Shown here piece after piece: positions 32,998-43,849 of a stretch of DNA of 64,000 bases (within the stretch, counting starts at the first letter, position 1; every line of letters begins with the position of its first letter). The notes under the pieces were generated by a model. The model saw only the letters and a program-made list of their open reading frames with translations. It had not been told where the DNA came from and did no database searches. The stretch is from positions 103,123,235 through 103,187,234 of the forward strand of contig OZ038485.1 in NCBI GenBank assembly GCA_964036315.1, written 5' to 3'. The translations under genes were made by a program, and so were the position numbers. The DNA is from Acanthosepion esculentum. Taxonomy: Eukaryota > Mollusca > Cephalopoda > Sepiida > Sepiidae.

Positions 32998-33115
32998 ATT
33001 CACTTCAAGTAATGCGACAACTCCACTAAGACCCAATGGATTACTGGGAGTGAAAGAGAAAGAAAAGACTTTAAAAGGAAGCGGAAACCCAATCCTAAAT
33101 ACGAAAGAAGGGATA
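32998..33115 (-). mobile_element. Jockey/CR1-type LINE 3' UTR fragment
   Basis: The segment cacttcaagtaatgcgac and ggattactgggagtgaaaga matches the 3' UTR of the copies at 11735 and 48605 in the same orientation; no coding part. Confidence 0.65.
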
Positions 33116-33124
33116 AACCTCTAC

Positions 33125-33535
33125 TCCTATATCTGTTTATATTTCTGAGATGAGGTATTATAATTATTTACATTACATTTTTTTCGGATTGTTGCCCTCA
33201 TTTTTATTGTCATATTCACGACATTTCGGCCGTTGTACGCTCCAGCCTTCGTCAGGTAATTTGAATTTCGAACTGAAAACATTATTTTGTCAACCGGGGT
33301 AGATTTTTCTAGTTCCACGTTCCATACCTCTACCGGATGATTCAGTTATCTCCTTATAACTCAATTCTCTAAGGTTTTGTTGAGCCAGGTATTGAACACA
33401 CAACTCTTTGGGTCAAGTCACTGGATCCAACCAACGCTTTTATCCACTGGTCTATGTGTCCTTGAGAAATGTCGGGGACATTACAATAATGATGAGGACA
33501 ACAGCCCGAACAATGTAAATTGTAAGTAATCTCTA
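33125..33535 (-). mobile_element. tRNA-like / hammerhead-core composite repeat with inverted 5' tail
   Basis: On the minus strand: tagaccagtggataaaagcg and gtgtgttcaatacctggct form a tRNA-like head, followed by gaactagaaaaatctacccc, then cctgacgaaggctggagcgt and acaacggccgaaatgtcgtg and the tail tacctcatctcagaaatata. Core CTGACGA fits CUGANGA and helix II is GGCUG/CGGCC. At 33465-33535, on the other side of the head, lies an inverted tail piece (gaggacaacagcccgaacaa). This is the copy with the clearest complete head. Confidence 0.7.
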
Positions 33536-33589
33536 CTCCTGTTCAAAAATCCGGAGTAGAGTTTGAAACTGGGCGATATACGTTCCTAT

Positions 33590-33940
33590 CTATTCCCAGG
33601 CGAGACAAGATCAGGAATGAAGCAATAAGAGATATGGTAGGAGCAATACCAATCAAGCAACACATCGAACGACAAAGGATCAAGTGGTTCGGATACCTCA
33701 CTCGTGTGCCTATCAACCACCAGCCCTACAAACATACACCCTCAGGTACACTGGTTGGAGAACGAGAGGCAGACCAAGAAGACACTGAAGCGACTCAGTG
33801 GCAGACACTCTCGGAGACCACGATATATCTCTCCTCCAGGCTACTCGCCTTGCCTCTGACAGTCGACTGTGTCTCCCCGCGACGTCTAACAGCACAAGCG
33901 GAAGGAAAAACTAAACTAAGATTCGATTTAATTTTATAGT
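33590..33940 (+). mobile_element. RT C-terminal tail of another LINE
   Basis: Encodes RIRNEAIRDMVGAIPIKQHI, ERQRIKWFGYLTRVPINHQP, then after a frame shift a GRPRRH-type sequence. The RI.N..IR and I..RRLKWFGHL.RM-type pattern is typical of endonuclease-RT LINE ends, but this is a subfamily different from the KRQLKFLGH copies. Confidence 0.7.
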
Positions 33941-34044
33941 TTTGATTTTGGGCCAGAAGACCAAACGTATTTTTTTAGATTAAATTGTGATTATTTTTAA
34001 CGCATATTACAAAAATTAGGTAAATATTATTACATACTAGCAGT

Positions 34045-35545
34045 ATAACTCGTCTTCGACCGGGTTTTTAATTACTGGGAATTTTTGCCGTTCAATTGGA
34101 GTAGTTTAACTTTAAAGTCAGCCCACCCGAAAAATCAATATTGGTAACAACAATTGGGTGCAAATGAGGCACAACCCCAAATGGGGGAGGGGTAACAATC
34201 TGAATGGAGGGTGGCCCTGAAAAGGGCCGTTTTTGCGTTCTCAATCTTATTTCAGCCTCATGCGCAGCAACAGTTGAAGAGGCGTTTCTCCTTATCCGTT
34301 GAGTTTTTTGATCATCATTTTCAGCCTCGCGCGTAAAAGCGTTCAGATATGCTCTTCTGGAAAGAGCATGGCTACTTTGAAACTGTAGTAGTAGGTTTTA
34401 TGTAACGGAAAAAGTAACCTTATTTGAGAGAGATTGGTTGCTTGGCCAAGAGAAGGGGAATGTGTAAGCAGAGCTGGACGTACAGAAGTAGAAGCGGAAT
34501 TGCGGAATTAAGCGGTAGCAATGAACTTAGAATTGCGTAGACAATCAGTATGACACTGCGACATTTGATTGGACGTGTAAAGGGGCTTCGTGCAGCCAAT
34601 GGGAAATTCGAACAGGTACACGCGTTGCTGCACGCGCTAATTATCAAGGTCAGCGGCAACCGATGGGCAACGTGTAGAGGTGTGAATGAGCTATGATTGG
34701 AAGGTTATGTGTGAAAAAGTAATATTAGGAAATGAATTAGACGTTCAGGTATGCTTTTCTGAAAAGCCGATGGCTACATTGATCTTCGGACTCAGTGGCT
34801 CTGATTGAAGCATTCCGAGAGGCATTTTGAGACAGGCAATCTGAACGTTCTAAAGATGATTCGTTATCTCTTATTCGCATGGCGGCAGCGGTTTTTCGAC
34901 CTAGGCAAGTTTTTTCTTTGGTGGCATGTCTTAGGCAAGTATGAATTGTCAAATGGAATGCGATGGCAAATACCAGAAGAGAACGCTGAAATGCTAGAGG
35001 AATCCCTAAGCTCGAATAACTTTAAGAAAGTTTGAATAAATAAATGTTGAGTAATAAAAAAGCAAGCTTATTTGTTACACACGGTGAATGCAATGCAAAA
35101 ACTGGCGGGACAATATAAAAATTTAAATTGGAAACGGCTATAAACGGCAGTGAAAGCAACGCCTTAAAACTGTAGTAGTAGGCTTTATGTAACGGAAAAG
35201 GTAACCTCATTTGAGAGAGATTGATTGCTTGGCCAATAGAAGAGGAATGTGTAAGCAGAGCTGGACGGAATTGCGGAATTAAGCGGTAGCAATGAGTTTA
35301 GGACTGCGTAGACAGTTAGTATGACACTGCGACATTTGATTGGACGTGTAAAGGGGCTTCGTGCAGCCAATGGGCAATTCGAACAGGTGTCGCGTTCCGC
35401 AGGTCATGCGTATGCGCGTGACAGCGCGTGTTGCAGGGGCACACGTACACGAGGTCAACAGCAACCGATGGAAAACGTGTGGTGTGAATCACGCCCAAAA
35501 AGCTTGAGGTAGGAGTGGAAGGTTATGTATGAAAAAGTAAATCAA
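34045..35545 (+). repeat. Unclassified interspersed repeat with internal tandem unit
   Basis: Starts actagcagtataactcgtct and cgaccgggtttttaattact; the same start recurs at 63696-64000. Inside, 34381-34728 is repeated at 35168-35542 (aactgtagtagtagg, gacactgcgacatttgattg, aggggcttcgtgcagccaat), and gcgttcag..atgctcttctgg at 34341 is repeated at 34741. So two units lie head to tail, the first with an internal deletion. The start resembles the ends of RTE-type LINEs and tandem units suggest a 5' promoter array, but no protein domain supports this. Confidence 0.65.
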
Positions 35546-36057
35546 ATATTTCCTTTGATTTTTGAGCAAAGTGTAAAAAAAAAAAAAAAAAAAAAAAATC
35601 AGTTTTCTCGATTTTTCACATTCAAGGTTGTAATTTTTTCCAGCCAATTTTGACTCAAAATCGGCACCGAAGAATTATCAAAAAAAAAAAAAAAAAATCA
35701 TCGAAATCGGATAAAAACTGTGGAAACACAAACAACATCTGATCACATACACATACATACATACATACATTTTGAGAATTATAGATATAGATAATATTGT
35801 AATAATTTAAAGTATTTATTTTTTATTAAAGTTTTTATGAAAGATATATATCCAAGAATAGAGAGTAAATAGTAAAATGTTGCTGTGAGTTTATAATGGG
35901 TAGGAAGTAGTGGAGAACCATTGTCGCCAACAATTTAGACTCAAAACCAGTACTGAAGAATTATCCAACAAAAGAAATTCATCGGAATCGGATGAAAATT
36001 GTGGAAACGCATAAACATCCGATCGCACATACACACATTTTGAGAATTATAGATATA
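35546..36057 (+). mobile_element. Two RTE-like 3' ends in tandem
   Basis: 35620-35785 and 35925-36055 share caccgaagaattatc-type, catcgaaatcggataaaaac, gtggaaac and acattttgagaattatagat in order. Poly-A runs at 35575-35598 and 35680-35697. Orientation assumed from the terminal tatagata end. Confidence 0.5.
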
Positions 36058-36212
36058 CAGTGAAACCCGGATATAAGAGAGTTGTCGGGACAGGAGAAGT
36101 AGTATCTTATATCCGGGTTTGGTCTATTATATATACATTAACACAGGCTCTAATTTGGGACCAGAGAAAATCTCCCTTATATCCGGGTTTCTCTTATATC
36201 CGGGTTACACTG
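36058..36212. mobile_element. pogo/Tigger-like MITE, 155 bp, TA target duplication
   Basis: Starts cagtgaaacccggatataag and ends with the complement of cagtgtaacccggatataag, flanked by TA. The repeat cccggatataag occurs four times (twice in each end region). CAGTG termini with TA duplication are typical of the pogo group; the interior is non-coding. Confidence 0.85.
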
Positions 36213-36356
36213 TAGATAGATTTATTGTAATAGAAATGTACCGCTTATTTACTTTATCTGATATTGTATTTTTATGCATTAACACGTATTCAGCTATTGA
36301 TATTTAAGAGGCATTGTCTTTTCTCCTTGTGAATGGTGCATTTCGTCAATGTAAAG

Positions 36357-36690
36357 GCTTACGACCATATCACGTTGAAACATCGGTTCCTGTATGATCA
36401 CCGAAGTCGAGACTGGTTAGTATCTAGATGGTTGACCGCTTGGGAATACTTGGGTGGCGTAAAGGATAATGGCTTGGAATTTTTAATCGGAAAGCCAAGT
36501 TCTAATTCCCGTCGGATTCGTTAGGCGCACATACCAATGGGAAACATATCAATCCTCCTCTACTATCCCCAGCTATGGGTTAATCATTATTATTTCCAAA
36601 AATATTTTACAGTCTAAAAATATTTTCTGGTTTTAAATAACCTGCAAAGTGGGTGATAAACCGTAAAATACAAATCAATCATTCGTTAAT
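36357..36690 (+). mobile_element. 5S-tRNA chimeric SINE
   Basis: 5S head gcttacgaccatatcacgtt, gatcaccgaagtcgagactg, gatggttgaccgcttgggaa; tRNA-like ggcgtaaaggataatggctt and gccaagttctaattcccgtc; body ccagctatgggttaatcatt; tail gtctaaaaatattttctgg and taacctgcaaagtggg. Four to five bases near aagtt of the 5S are deleted. Confidence 0.88.
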
Positions 36691-36859
36691 GTAATAAAAT
36701 CATCTTATTTAACGTTTTTACGATCAATGTTTCTTCCTTTTACCATATGAATATTTTAATGGAGGTAATCCACGAGGTCAATCATGTCCTTAACAATGTT
36801 TCATTGCTCTCATTTTCTGGATGATTTTGACCAGATTCTTTTAGGTGACGTATCCCATC

Positions 36860-37082
36860 TGGATCTGGGTCGTCATGATTGTTTTTATTGACCGATTCGT
36901 TTTCTGCGGCTAATCAACCCATTTCCAGGTTATTTAAAGCTCGAAAATATCTTTAAATTGGAAGAATTGTGGTGGTGGGGGGGGGTGAGATAATAATGGT
37001 TTACGGATACAAGTCTTACTAATTAACCCGTAGCTGGGGGAGAAGTGGTGGATTCATACGTTTCCCAATGATATTTGCGCGT
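36860..37082 (-). mobile_element. 5S-tRNA SINE, head missing
   Basis: Minus strand: cgcaaatatcattgggaaa, agctacgggttaattag, tail cgagctttaaataacctgga. First of three minus-strand copies in a row. Confidence 0.8.
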
Positions 37083-37134
37083 AAGGTATTTGCCCTTTCC
37101 TACCGTTTCAGACCCTCTAATAATGAAGGATATT

Positions 37135-37455
37135 TTCGCAAACTTGATTTGATTAAATTGATTCGTTTACAACCCTTTGCAGGTTATTTAAAGCCAGAAA
37201 ATATTTTTAGATTGTATGATTTTTGGGGGGTGGGAGGTGACATAATAATAGTTTAGGAATACAAGTCTTACTAAACCCGTAGCTGGGAGGAAAGAGGTGG
37301 ATTCATACCTTTCCCAGGGTAATTGCGCGTAAGTGGATATAACCAACCCAACTGGAATTGGAACTCAGCACTCCAATAAACAATTCTAAGCTATTATCCA
37401 TTACACCAATAGCACCCATCTAAGTACTAACCAAATGTCCTGGGTTTATTGAGTG
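37135..37455 (-). mobile_element. 5S-tRNA SINE, partial 5S head
   Basis: Minus strand: gttagtacttagatgggtgc (5S box C region) directly joined to attggtgtaatggataatag (tRNA-like), then agttccaattccagttgggt, the body and tail. The first part of the 5S is replaced by unrelated sequence. Confidence 0.82.
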
Positions 37456-37464
37456 ATTTGTTTT

Positions 37465-37842
37465 TTACGTTTTATCAACCTTTTGCAGGTTATTTAAAGG
37501 AGGAAATATTTTAGATTGTAAAAATGTTATGGAGATAATAATGATTTCACTGATACAATTCCTACAAATTAAGCCATAGCTGGGGTGGGTGAGAAGGGGT
37601 TGATTCATACATTTCCCAAGGGTATTTGCGCGTAAGTGATTATAATGAACCTAACTGGAACTGAAACTCGGCACTCCGATTAACAATTACTAGCTATTAT
37701 TCCTTACACTACCCGTACATTCAAAGCTTACAGCAATTGGTATTATCAAGCAGTTACCAATCTAGCTGCAGACCAGGCTCGACGTTGCTTAACTTCGGTG
37801 ATCGGACAAGAATCGGTGTTTCAACTTGTAATGGTCGTAAGC
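37465..37842 (-). mobile_element. 5S-tRNA chimeric SINE, full length
   Basis: Reference copy of the window. The 5S head (37726-37842, minus) is 117 bp with both ends of the terminal helix (gcttacgac and gctgtaagc), atcaccgaagttaagcaacg and gcctggtctgcagctagatt. Then the tRNA-like gggtagtgtaaggaataata and gtttcagttccagttaggtt, the body tacgcgcaaatacccttggg, and the tail ctaaaatatttcctccttta then acctgcaaaaggttgataaa. Total 378 bp. Confidence 0.9.
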
Positions 37843-37867
37843 CATCTTCATCTAGAGATAGATAGAT

Positions 37868-37871
37868 ATGA

Positions 37872-37902
<31 letters not shown>

Positions 37903-37905
37903 AAT
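37868..37905. repeat. CA/CG microsatellite
   Basis: acacacacacgcgcgcacac type run. Confidence 0.9.
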
Positions 37906-38014
37906 ACAAATGACTCAAATAAATGCGAATTCAGATATACATTTGACACACCGTTCTAGCGTTACTGATCGAGCCAGTTTCGACGTTTCTCTTATCTGGG
38001 AGCTCAGAGAAAAT

Positions 38015-38480
38015 AGCTGGGACACTGGACCATATATGACAGCTATATTCTAAGCATGGAGGAATGGCGGTTTTATAGATATGCAAGATAGATTCTGGAG
38101 AGAAAAATTGTTTCGCTCGACACAGTGAACCGATTTTCTTGGCAACTGATCTGGCGATCGACTCAATGGAGTCTTTTCATTTCATATCCGCTGAGAATAT
38201 TAGCCCGATAAGGCGTAATGGGTCGCTTTCTTGGAGGATAGCATCTCTCATGCTGATGGAAGGCAGGGAGGGGTCTCTCAAATGATTAATACGGAGAAGT
38301 TTAGTTTTGGAGGCGTTAAAATTGACAAGCGATCATTTGCCCCAGATAACAACGGTCTTTAGGTCATTTTGGACACCAGCTGCTATTGTGGCCTTGTCTG
38401 ATTGATCAAACTTTCTCTTGAGGGAGAAATAAATGGTAGTGTCGTCAGCCTTCGGTGATCGTACACCGTAGCTGTTCACA
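38015..38480 (-). mobile_element. Jockey/CR1-type LINE, RT palm-to-thumb segment
   Basis: Minus strand encodes ADDTTIYFSLKRKFDQSD (motif C), SLVNFNASKTKLLRINHLRD, DPLRLIGLIFSAD, IESIARSVAKKIGSLCRAKQ and ESILHIYKTAIPPCLEYSCH. Unlike most copies it covers the RT middle rather than the 3' end. Two in-frame stops. Confidence 0.88.
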
Positions 38481-38524
38481 AATTCGTCTCCTTTGTAGCT
38501 CTTATCAATGTTTATCTTTTTACT

Positions 38525-39060
38525 GTTCCTCCCTTCCCGCCATCCATTTATGCAATCTCGTTAGATAGGTTACTCGCTGTTTCCCTCTGTTTATCTTGCC
38601 TTCAATAGGTGTTGTGTGTTAAACTTTCCGAGCCTTCATTCCTCATTACATTTCTTAGAAAGTTCAATTTTTTTCCGATTATAGATATAAGCGACATTTT
38701 GTTTCTATTTTCCTTAAAACTTCCTCATTGCTCACATTCACTGTCCATGGTATTCTCGGCATCTTTTGTAGAATCACATCTGTTGCCTTAAGTCTACTCT
38801 CCATTTGTGAGGAGGTTGTCGAGCCTTCCCTGCCATATTCCAGGAGAATTGATATTATATAGCAGTTGAGCACTCTTCTTATTTCCTAAGGACATTTTCT
38901 TGTTTCTTATTACTTTGCTTAGCTTTTGGAAACCACCTTTTGCTATTTCAATGTACCTTCCAATTTCGGTGTCATATTTTTCGCCCTCTGTTAAAACACT
39001 GTGCAGATACAAGTGCATTTGTAGGACTAAACGCTATCATGTTGTCTTTTTAAAAAAATT
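38525..39060 (-). mobile_element. RTE-like endonuclease-RT LINE, C-terminal fragment
   Basis: Minus strand encodes GGFQKLSKVIRNKKMSLGNK, LLYNINSPG, MESRLKATDVILQKMPRIPW, TVNVSNEEVL and the IMRNE-type end. The block order matches 49330-50155. Confidence 0.85.
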
Positions 39061-39124
39061 AATGGTAAAATGTGACCACATACGATTTTTCTTTTAATTT
39101 GAAAAGTAAACTATTCTTTTTAAT

Positions 39125-39990
39125 GTTAACTACTTTCAGATCATGGCTCTCCACAAACTCCGATTATATATTATCTGTGAATATCATTTTTCATAAACAT
39201 AATGGAGTGATTTCCTGTTGCTTTTTCGACCGTTTTGCATTCAGTGTTGTTGCTTTCCTAGAGTGGCGGCCACTTAAGTCTCGAATTCAGATTCTCTTTC
39301 TATTTTCCCCATAGCTGAGAAAAAGTGAATACTTTTTCTTATTCCTAAACATCTCTTGAATTCAGTCCTAAATCGGAAACCAGAGTTGTCAGCCCATTTT
39401 TTCTTTTTTTTTCAGAATATTACACTGTTTAGAAAACGTTTGTGCATCTCTATCCACAAAACAAAAACTAGCTTCAGGGGAATAGGCGGACATTTAGAAA
39501 AGCATTAATTGACTCGCAACACAGACACTAAGTCAGCAAAGTTGTTTCCGGTGAGTCAACTTCCGCCAGGGGTTCAAAATGGAAACCATATTCAACTCTC
39601 TTCACATTACTTCTTCGTCTCAGCACTGATTCAACACGTGTTCCCTATTTGCTTTTAACAATTATAAAGATACTCACTCGTACACTAAAAAAAAATGACG
39701 TCAATATTTAAGCAATTTTACAACTGCATCGGTTATATTTTCTGCGTGAGTAATCTAGTATTTTTCTATTTTTAAATGTTATGTCCCTTCAGAACGCGGG
39801 CGATTATGGCTCTCTACAGCCTATTTTTTTGTTTATTATCTGTGAATTGCAATGACTTGGGGAAGATATAAGAGCGCTTTCCCATAGCTTTCTCCACAAC
39901 TCTTAATTTATGACTCTCCACAAACTACTTTTTCTTTATTATCTGTGAATTGCTACGATTTCTTTGGAAAGATAGGGATTCGGTTTCTCG
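39125..39990 (-). mobile_element. Three short RTE-like LINE 3' UTR pieces
   Basis: atcatggctctccacaaact (39139), cgattatggctctctacagc (39800) and tttatgactctccacaaact (39905), each followed by tttattatctgtgaattgc, repeat the UTR/coding junction of the family. Between them 39210-39780 shows nothing recognisable. Two adjacent copies at 39790-39990 look like a local duplication. Confidence 0.6.
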
Positions 39991-40349
39991 TTAAAGTCAG
40001 AACGGTCCTTCTGCAATCCAGTCCATCATACTATTTAACCCATAGCTGGGGGAAAGAGCATTAAGGCGAAAGTGAACAGAACATATTAGGTCGGAATTCG
40101 CACGTCGATTTTACTTTTGGCACTGATAACCGTTACAACAACCGCAGTCATTTTTATAATTTTATATAAATTCCATATTTAACATAAAAATATTCATATA
40201 AGACTAACACGAAACACAAGGAAAAAAATCATGTACTATCAATTTATTCGCTTAGTCATGGATTCTGTTATTATATCAACGGAATATATCATTACTAATT
40301 ATGAGAGACGATTTTGCACGAACAATAATTGTTTTTTTTTAACATTTCT

Positions 40350-40745
40350 CTCCAAATAAGGCAATAATGCCACTAAGTTGCAAGAGGTCACCGAGTGTGA
40401 AAGAATATGAGAAAAAGAAGCCCTTATTAAGGAGAGAGAACAATAAAAGAATATGAATTAAGTCAGAATATAACGATTGACATTGTATTTAAAGTGTTGA
40501 CGATCAAATTTGAGTGGAAAGCAAGAACCCAGAAGAGCGTTCTAGAAACAGGAAGTGCGATAGAAGAATCTGTTAGCATAGAACTTACGGTTACATCTAG
40601 CCATTTCAACTGTAAAATGATGAGATCCTGTCGTCAATCTAGAGTTACGTTTAAATTCATATAGTTTCGGTATCAAAGATAAAAAGCTCAACAGAACAAA
40701 AGTTACGCAACAGCGGTGCGAAAATGACTGAAGTTGAGAGGTCAT
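40350..40745 (-). mobile_element. Jockey/CR1-type LINE, 3' end
   Basis: Minus strand: MTSQLQSFSHRCCVTFVLL-type, PKLYEFKRNSRLTTGSHHFT, VEMARCNRKFYANRFFYRTS, then frame loss and UTR from about 40500 down to 40350. Confidence 0.82.
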
Positions 40746-41690
40746 GTAACATGGTGCTGTATTTGATAGGTTATATAGTTATTTAGTAAGTTTGGCTGAG
40801 TTTGACACAAAGCCACATGCATGGAGAACCTCGTAAGGATCAAATTCACTACTAACTTGCTTACAATCACTTAGTGCAGTGATTTTTAAACGTTTTTACC
40901 CAATGCACTCTTTTCACCATATGTCAGAATATCAGCTTCGCCCTTTTCAAGATTGTGTGACGCAAAAGGTACACTCCAAATAATATGCATATATTATAGA
41001 AAATCTTCATTCTTTTCCATATTAGCACATATACATTTATATGGATTATACTTTTATAGAGCAATTTTACAAGTTTAATAGCAATAGAAAATACTGATAG
41101 ATTTTAAAACTTGAATACATGTATTTGTTTTAATTCATAACTAATTATTAAATAAATAAATAAACTGAAGCATACTTCAATAAACAGAAAGTTCAGTTGA
41201 ATGCCAGAGTATTGTAATTCAATAAACAAAACTGAATAAAAACAAGTAAAAAATTTGTCCATCCTCCATTGAAAATCTGAAATTCCCTGATTGAGAAACC
41301 CTGACTTAGACAGATATTGCTATCCGCCCCAAAGTGCGATAATAGTTCCTTTCAAGGAATCTAATGTGTGAAAATATATATTAACCAGTTAATGAATTTC
41401 TTCAATCCGACATTATGTCTTAGTACTATAGACGTAATATTTACTGAGTACACGTGTTTGAGACACATGTTCGTTATTAAGACTTTCGACTTCTAGGCCG
41501 GTAGATATGAATTCGCTGTTTAAACATGGATGCTTAGTCAAACAGATGTTTTAACACAAGTTCTGTTGATCCTACTTAAGGTGAGCGCTCTTTTTCTTTA
41601 AATACATATCCTCTTGGCGTCAATGGAAACTGACGCTTTCTTTTTTTCCCATTCGTTGTGTTTATTTTTTCAGATAAAAAGTGGGAAATT
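40746..41690. other. AT-rich spacer
   Basis: No feature recognised. Confidence 0.45.
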
Positions 41691-41694
41691 TTCA

Positions 41695-42085
41695 GACATA
41701 TTTTTGAGATGTTAACGAATACTCGTTGTCACTTTCGTAATGTTCGTTGTAGTAGAGACTTTGTAATCGCAGATACAACTATTGTAACTCCGTTGAACAA
41801 TACCAGTGTCAGACGCCTTCGAATAATCTCGCACTAATAGTACTTGCTCGATAATACTCGCTCGAATAGTAATCCGTATAGAGAAATAGTATAGTGAATA
41901 GAGTAGAGAATAGCGGTCTGAATAGAAACAGAGGATGGACTAGAAATAGCGATCCGTATAGTAATAGAGGATAGACTAGGATGAAGATTAATCTAGACAT
42001 CACGCGACTTCCTATATATGTGTTTCCTCTATGGTCACGTGATCCACTTAATTCAATAATGGGATCGCCTGTGTTTGCTCATTGG
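41695..42085. repeat. Unclassified repeat, copy 1 (second at 43850-44215)
   Basis: Both copies share, in order, cactttcgtaatg, gtagagactttgtaatcgca, gtcagacgccttcgaataa, a short-period tract of atagtgatccgtatag-like units, and atgggatcgcctgtg. The tract is a small internal minisatellite. No protein or RNA domain recognised. Confidence 0.75.
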
Positions 42086-42409
42086 CGATCTATGAAAACT
42101 CAAGTGTTCGGTGAAATTTTCACTTACTAGAATTATAGTTTAATTATATGGGCAAGATTAACTGTAACTTTAAACTGACGCCATGACTATATGATTTACA
42201 TACATAAATTAAATCGCATAATCATACGTATACATAAATTATGTGACCTAATCTCGTGATCTGCCTTGACTCAAACACATGTAGTACCGTGAGATGAAAA
42301 GCTGTTCAACAAGTAATTTCTGTTTTTGATTACCTATTGTAATGGCGAATGTATCATACTAACTGTTAAATAAATATAACATAATAAAAATGGGTTGCAT
42401 ATGACAATG

Positions 42410-43235
42410 TCAAATTCAAAATGTAGTGGATTGATAAGGATAAATCTCCACAAACCGATACGAAAAGCTGAGTATTATTCCTTTAGAGTTGTTAAAACGC
42501 GATGAAACACTAAATGCACATTTATACGTTCAGCAACTGCAACGTGTTCATAAAGGTTTTGTCGAAAGGAACCCTGCGAAGAATGTTGTTCGCCATCGTA
42601 ACAACGTACGCAGCAAGAATAACACAGTGAAAAAATTACAACTCAGTCTGTTTTACTTCACCCGCCATATTCACCTGACCTTGCGCCAACCGATTATTAC
42701 CTGTTATTTCGAAAAACACTGTGATGGGGAAAATTACCTCCAGTGAAAACCAGATTCGAGAGTTTGTTGAAACCTTTCTCGCATCAGTCCAGGCATCGAT
42801 GAGTTGCAACAAGTGATTGCAAATAATGGTGAATATATAATTGAATAAAATGTAATTGTACTTGACATTGCATTTAAACTTTTGAAGAACTAAGTTGACT
42901 GGGAAGCAAGAAGCCGAAAAAGAGTTCCACAAGCGAGAGAAGAAACTTATCATAGAACTTACGGTTACATCTAACAATTTCAACTGTAAAATGATGAGAC
43001 CTTCACGCCAATCCAGTCGTGCGATTAAATTTGTAAAGTTTTGGTACCAAAATGGAAGCTCATTAGAACAAGTACCATGAAAATATTTATAGAAAAGGCA
43101 CAGGGAAGCTACATTGCAACGGCGGGAAAGTGACTGAAGCCGAGATGTCATGTATCATTGTGTTGTATATTATAGTTTTTGCAGATAAAATTTGCTAAAC
43201 AAAAGTGGGAATTATTTATGACTCAAGTTATTACA
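42410..43235 (+). mobile_element. mariner transposase relic, split by LINE insertion
   Basis: Encodes LLKRDETLNAHLYVQQLQRV, then a region out of frame whose reading PPYSPDLAPTDYYLF is visible across a frame shift near 42665 (mariner catalytic motif), and ENQIREFVETFLA. The 3' end agtgggaattatttatgact and caa lies at 43200-43225, after a minus-strand LINE piece at 42862-43170. 53553-53850 is another copy of the same mariner with an uninterrupted end. Confidence 0.78.
42862..43170 (-). mobile_element. Jockey/CR1-type LINE, 3' end, inside mariner relic
   Basis: Minus strand: MTSRLQSLSRRCNVASLCLF, YKYFHGTCSNELPFWYQNFT, then SRLWNSFSASCFPVNLVLQK and FKCNVKYNYILF. Its UTR is almost lost. The reading frame is open for more than 100 codons with one shift. 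Confidence 0.85.
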
Positions 43236-43849
43236 CAAACAAAAAATTAATCTGAACCAAGGAGAGACTAACCGCCAGGGACGCACGTACACATACGCGT
43301 GCGTAAAAGTTCTATACATGTTAGGTTTGATATATAAGAGGATTATTCATACGATTTGATTAAAAAAAATGATTCTAGCACAAAAAAAAAAAAATGGGGA
43401 AAAAGAATAAACATCTTCCAGGTGTTTTCGTTAAGTGTCTTTGTGTTCGTCTGTAAAGAAGTTAGATTCAATATTGGGCGGCCATATTTTAAGCAACCGA
43501 CGCCAGGCAATGAAACTGCACAATAAAGCATTCGATTGACTAACACAGGAGGAAAGAGAATACGTGACCACTTGTCAAATCAGAATCAAAACCCCTCGTC
43601 GTCGTTCGATTTTTTCCGCTCTTACTAACAAGAGAGTGTTACACGCTAATTGCTTGTATTTCTAAGAAGACAAGGAAATAATGGACAGCTTGATTACTTC
43701 GTTCATTTCACGAGTTTCTGGCTGTCGGCCATAAAATTCATTTCGGTTATAAACAGAAGGAACTGCCCCAGAATAGAGGTGCTGACAAATATTTTTTTAA
43801 AAATGTTCACTTCCATCTGCCTAGTTATTGCACTATCGATCGATAATGT
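43236..43849. other. Spacer
   Basis: No feature recognised. Confidence 0.4.

Noticed and set aside
34805..35035. 76-codon open frame in the tandem repeat unit
   Set aside because: No recognised domain; the corresponding part of the copy at 63960 is cut by the window end, so conservation cannot be tested.
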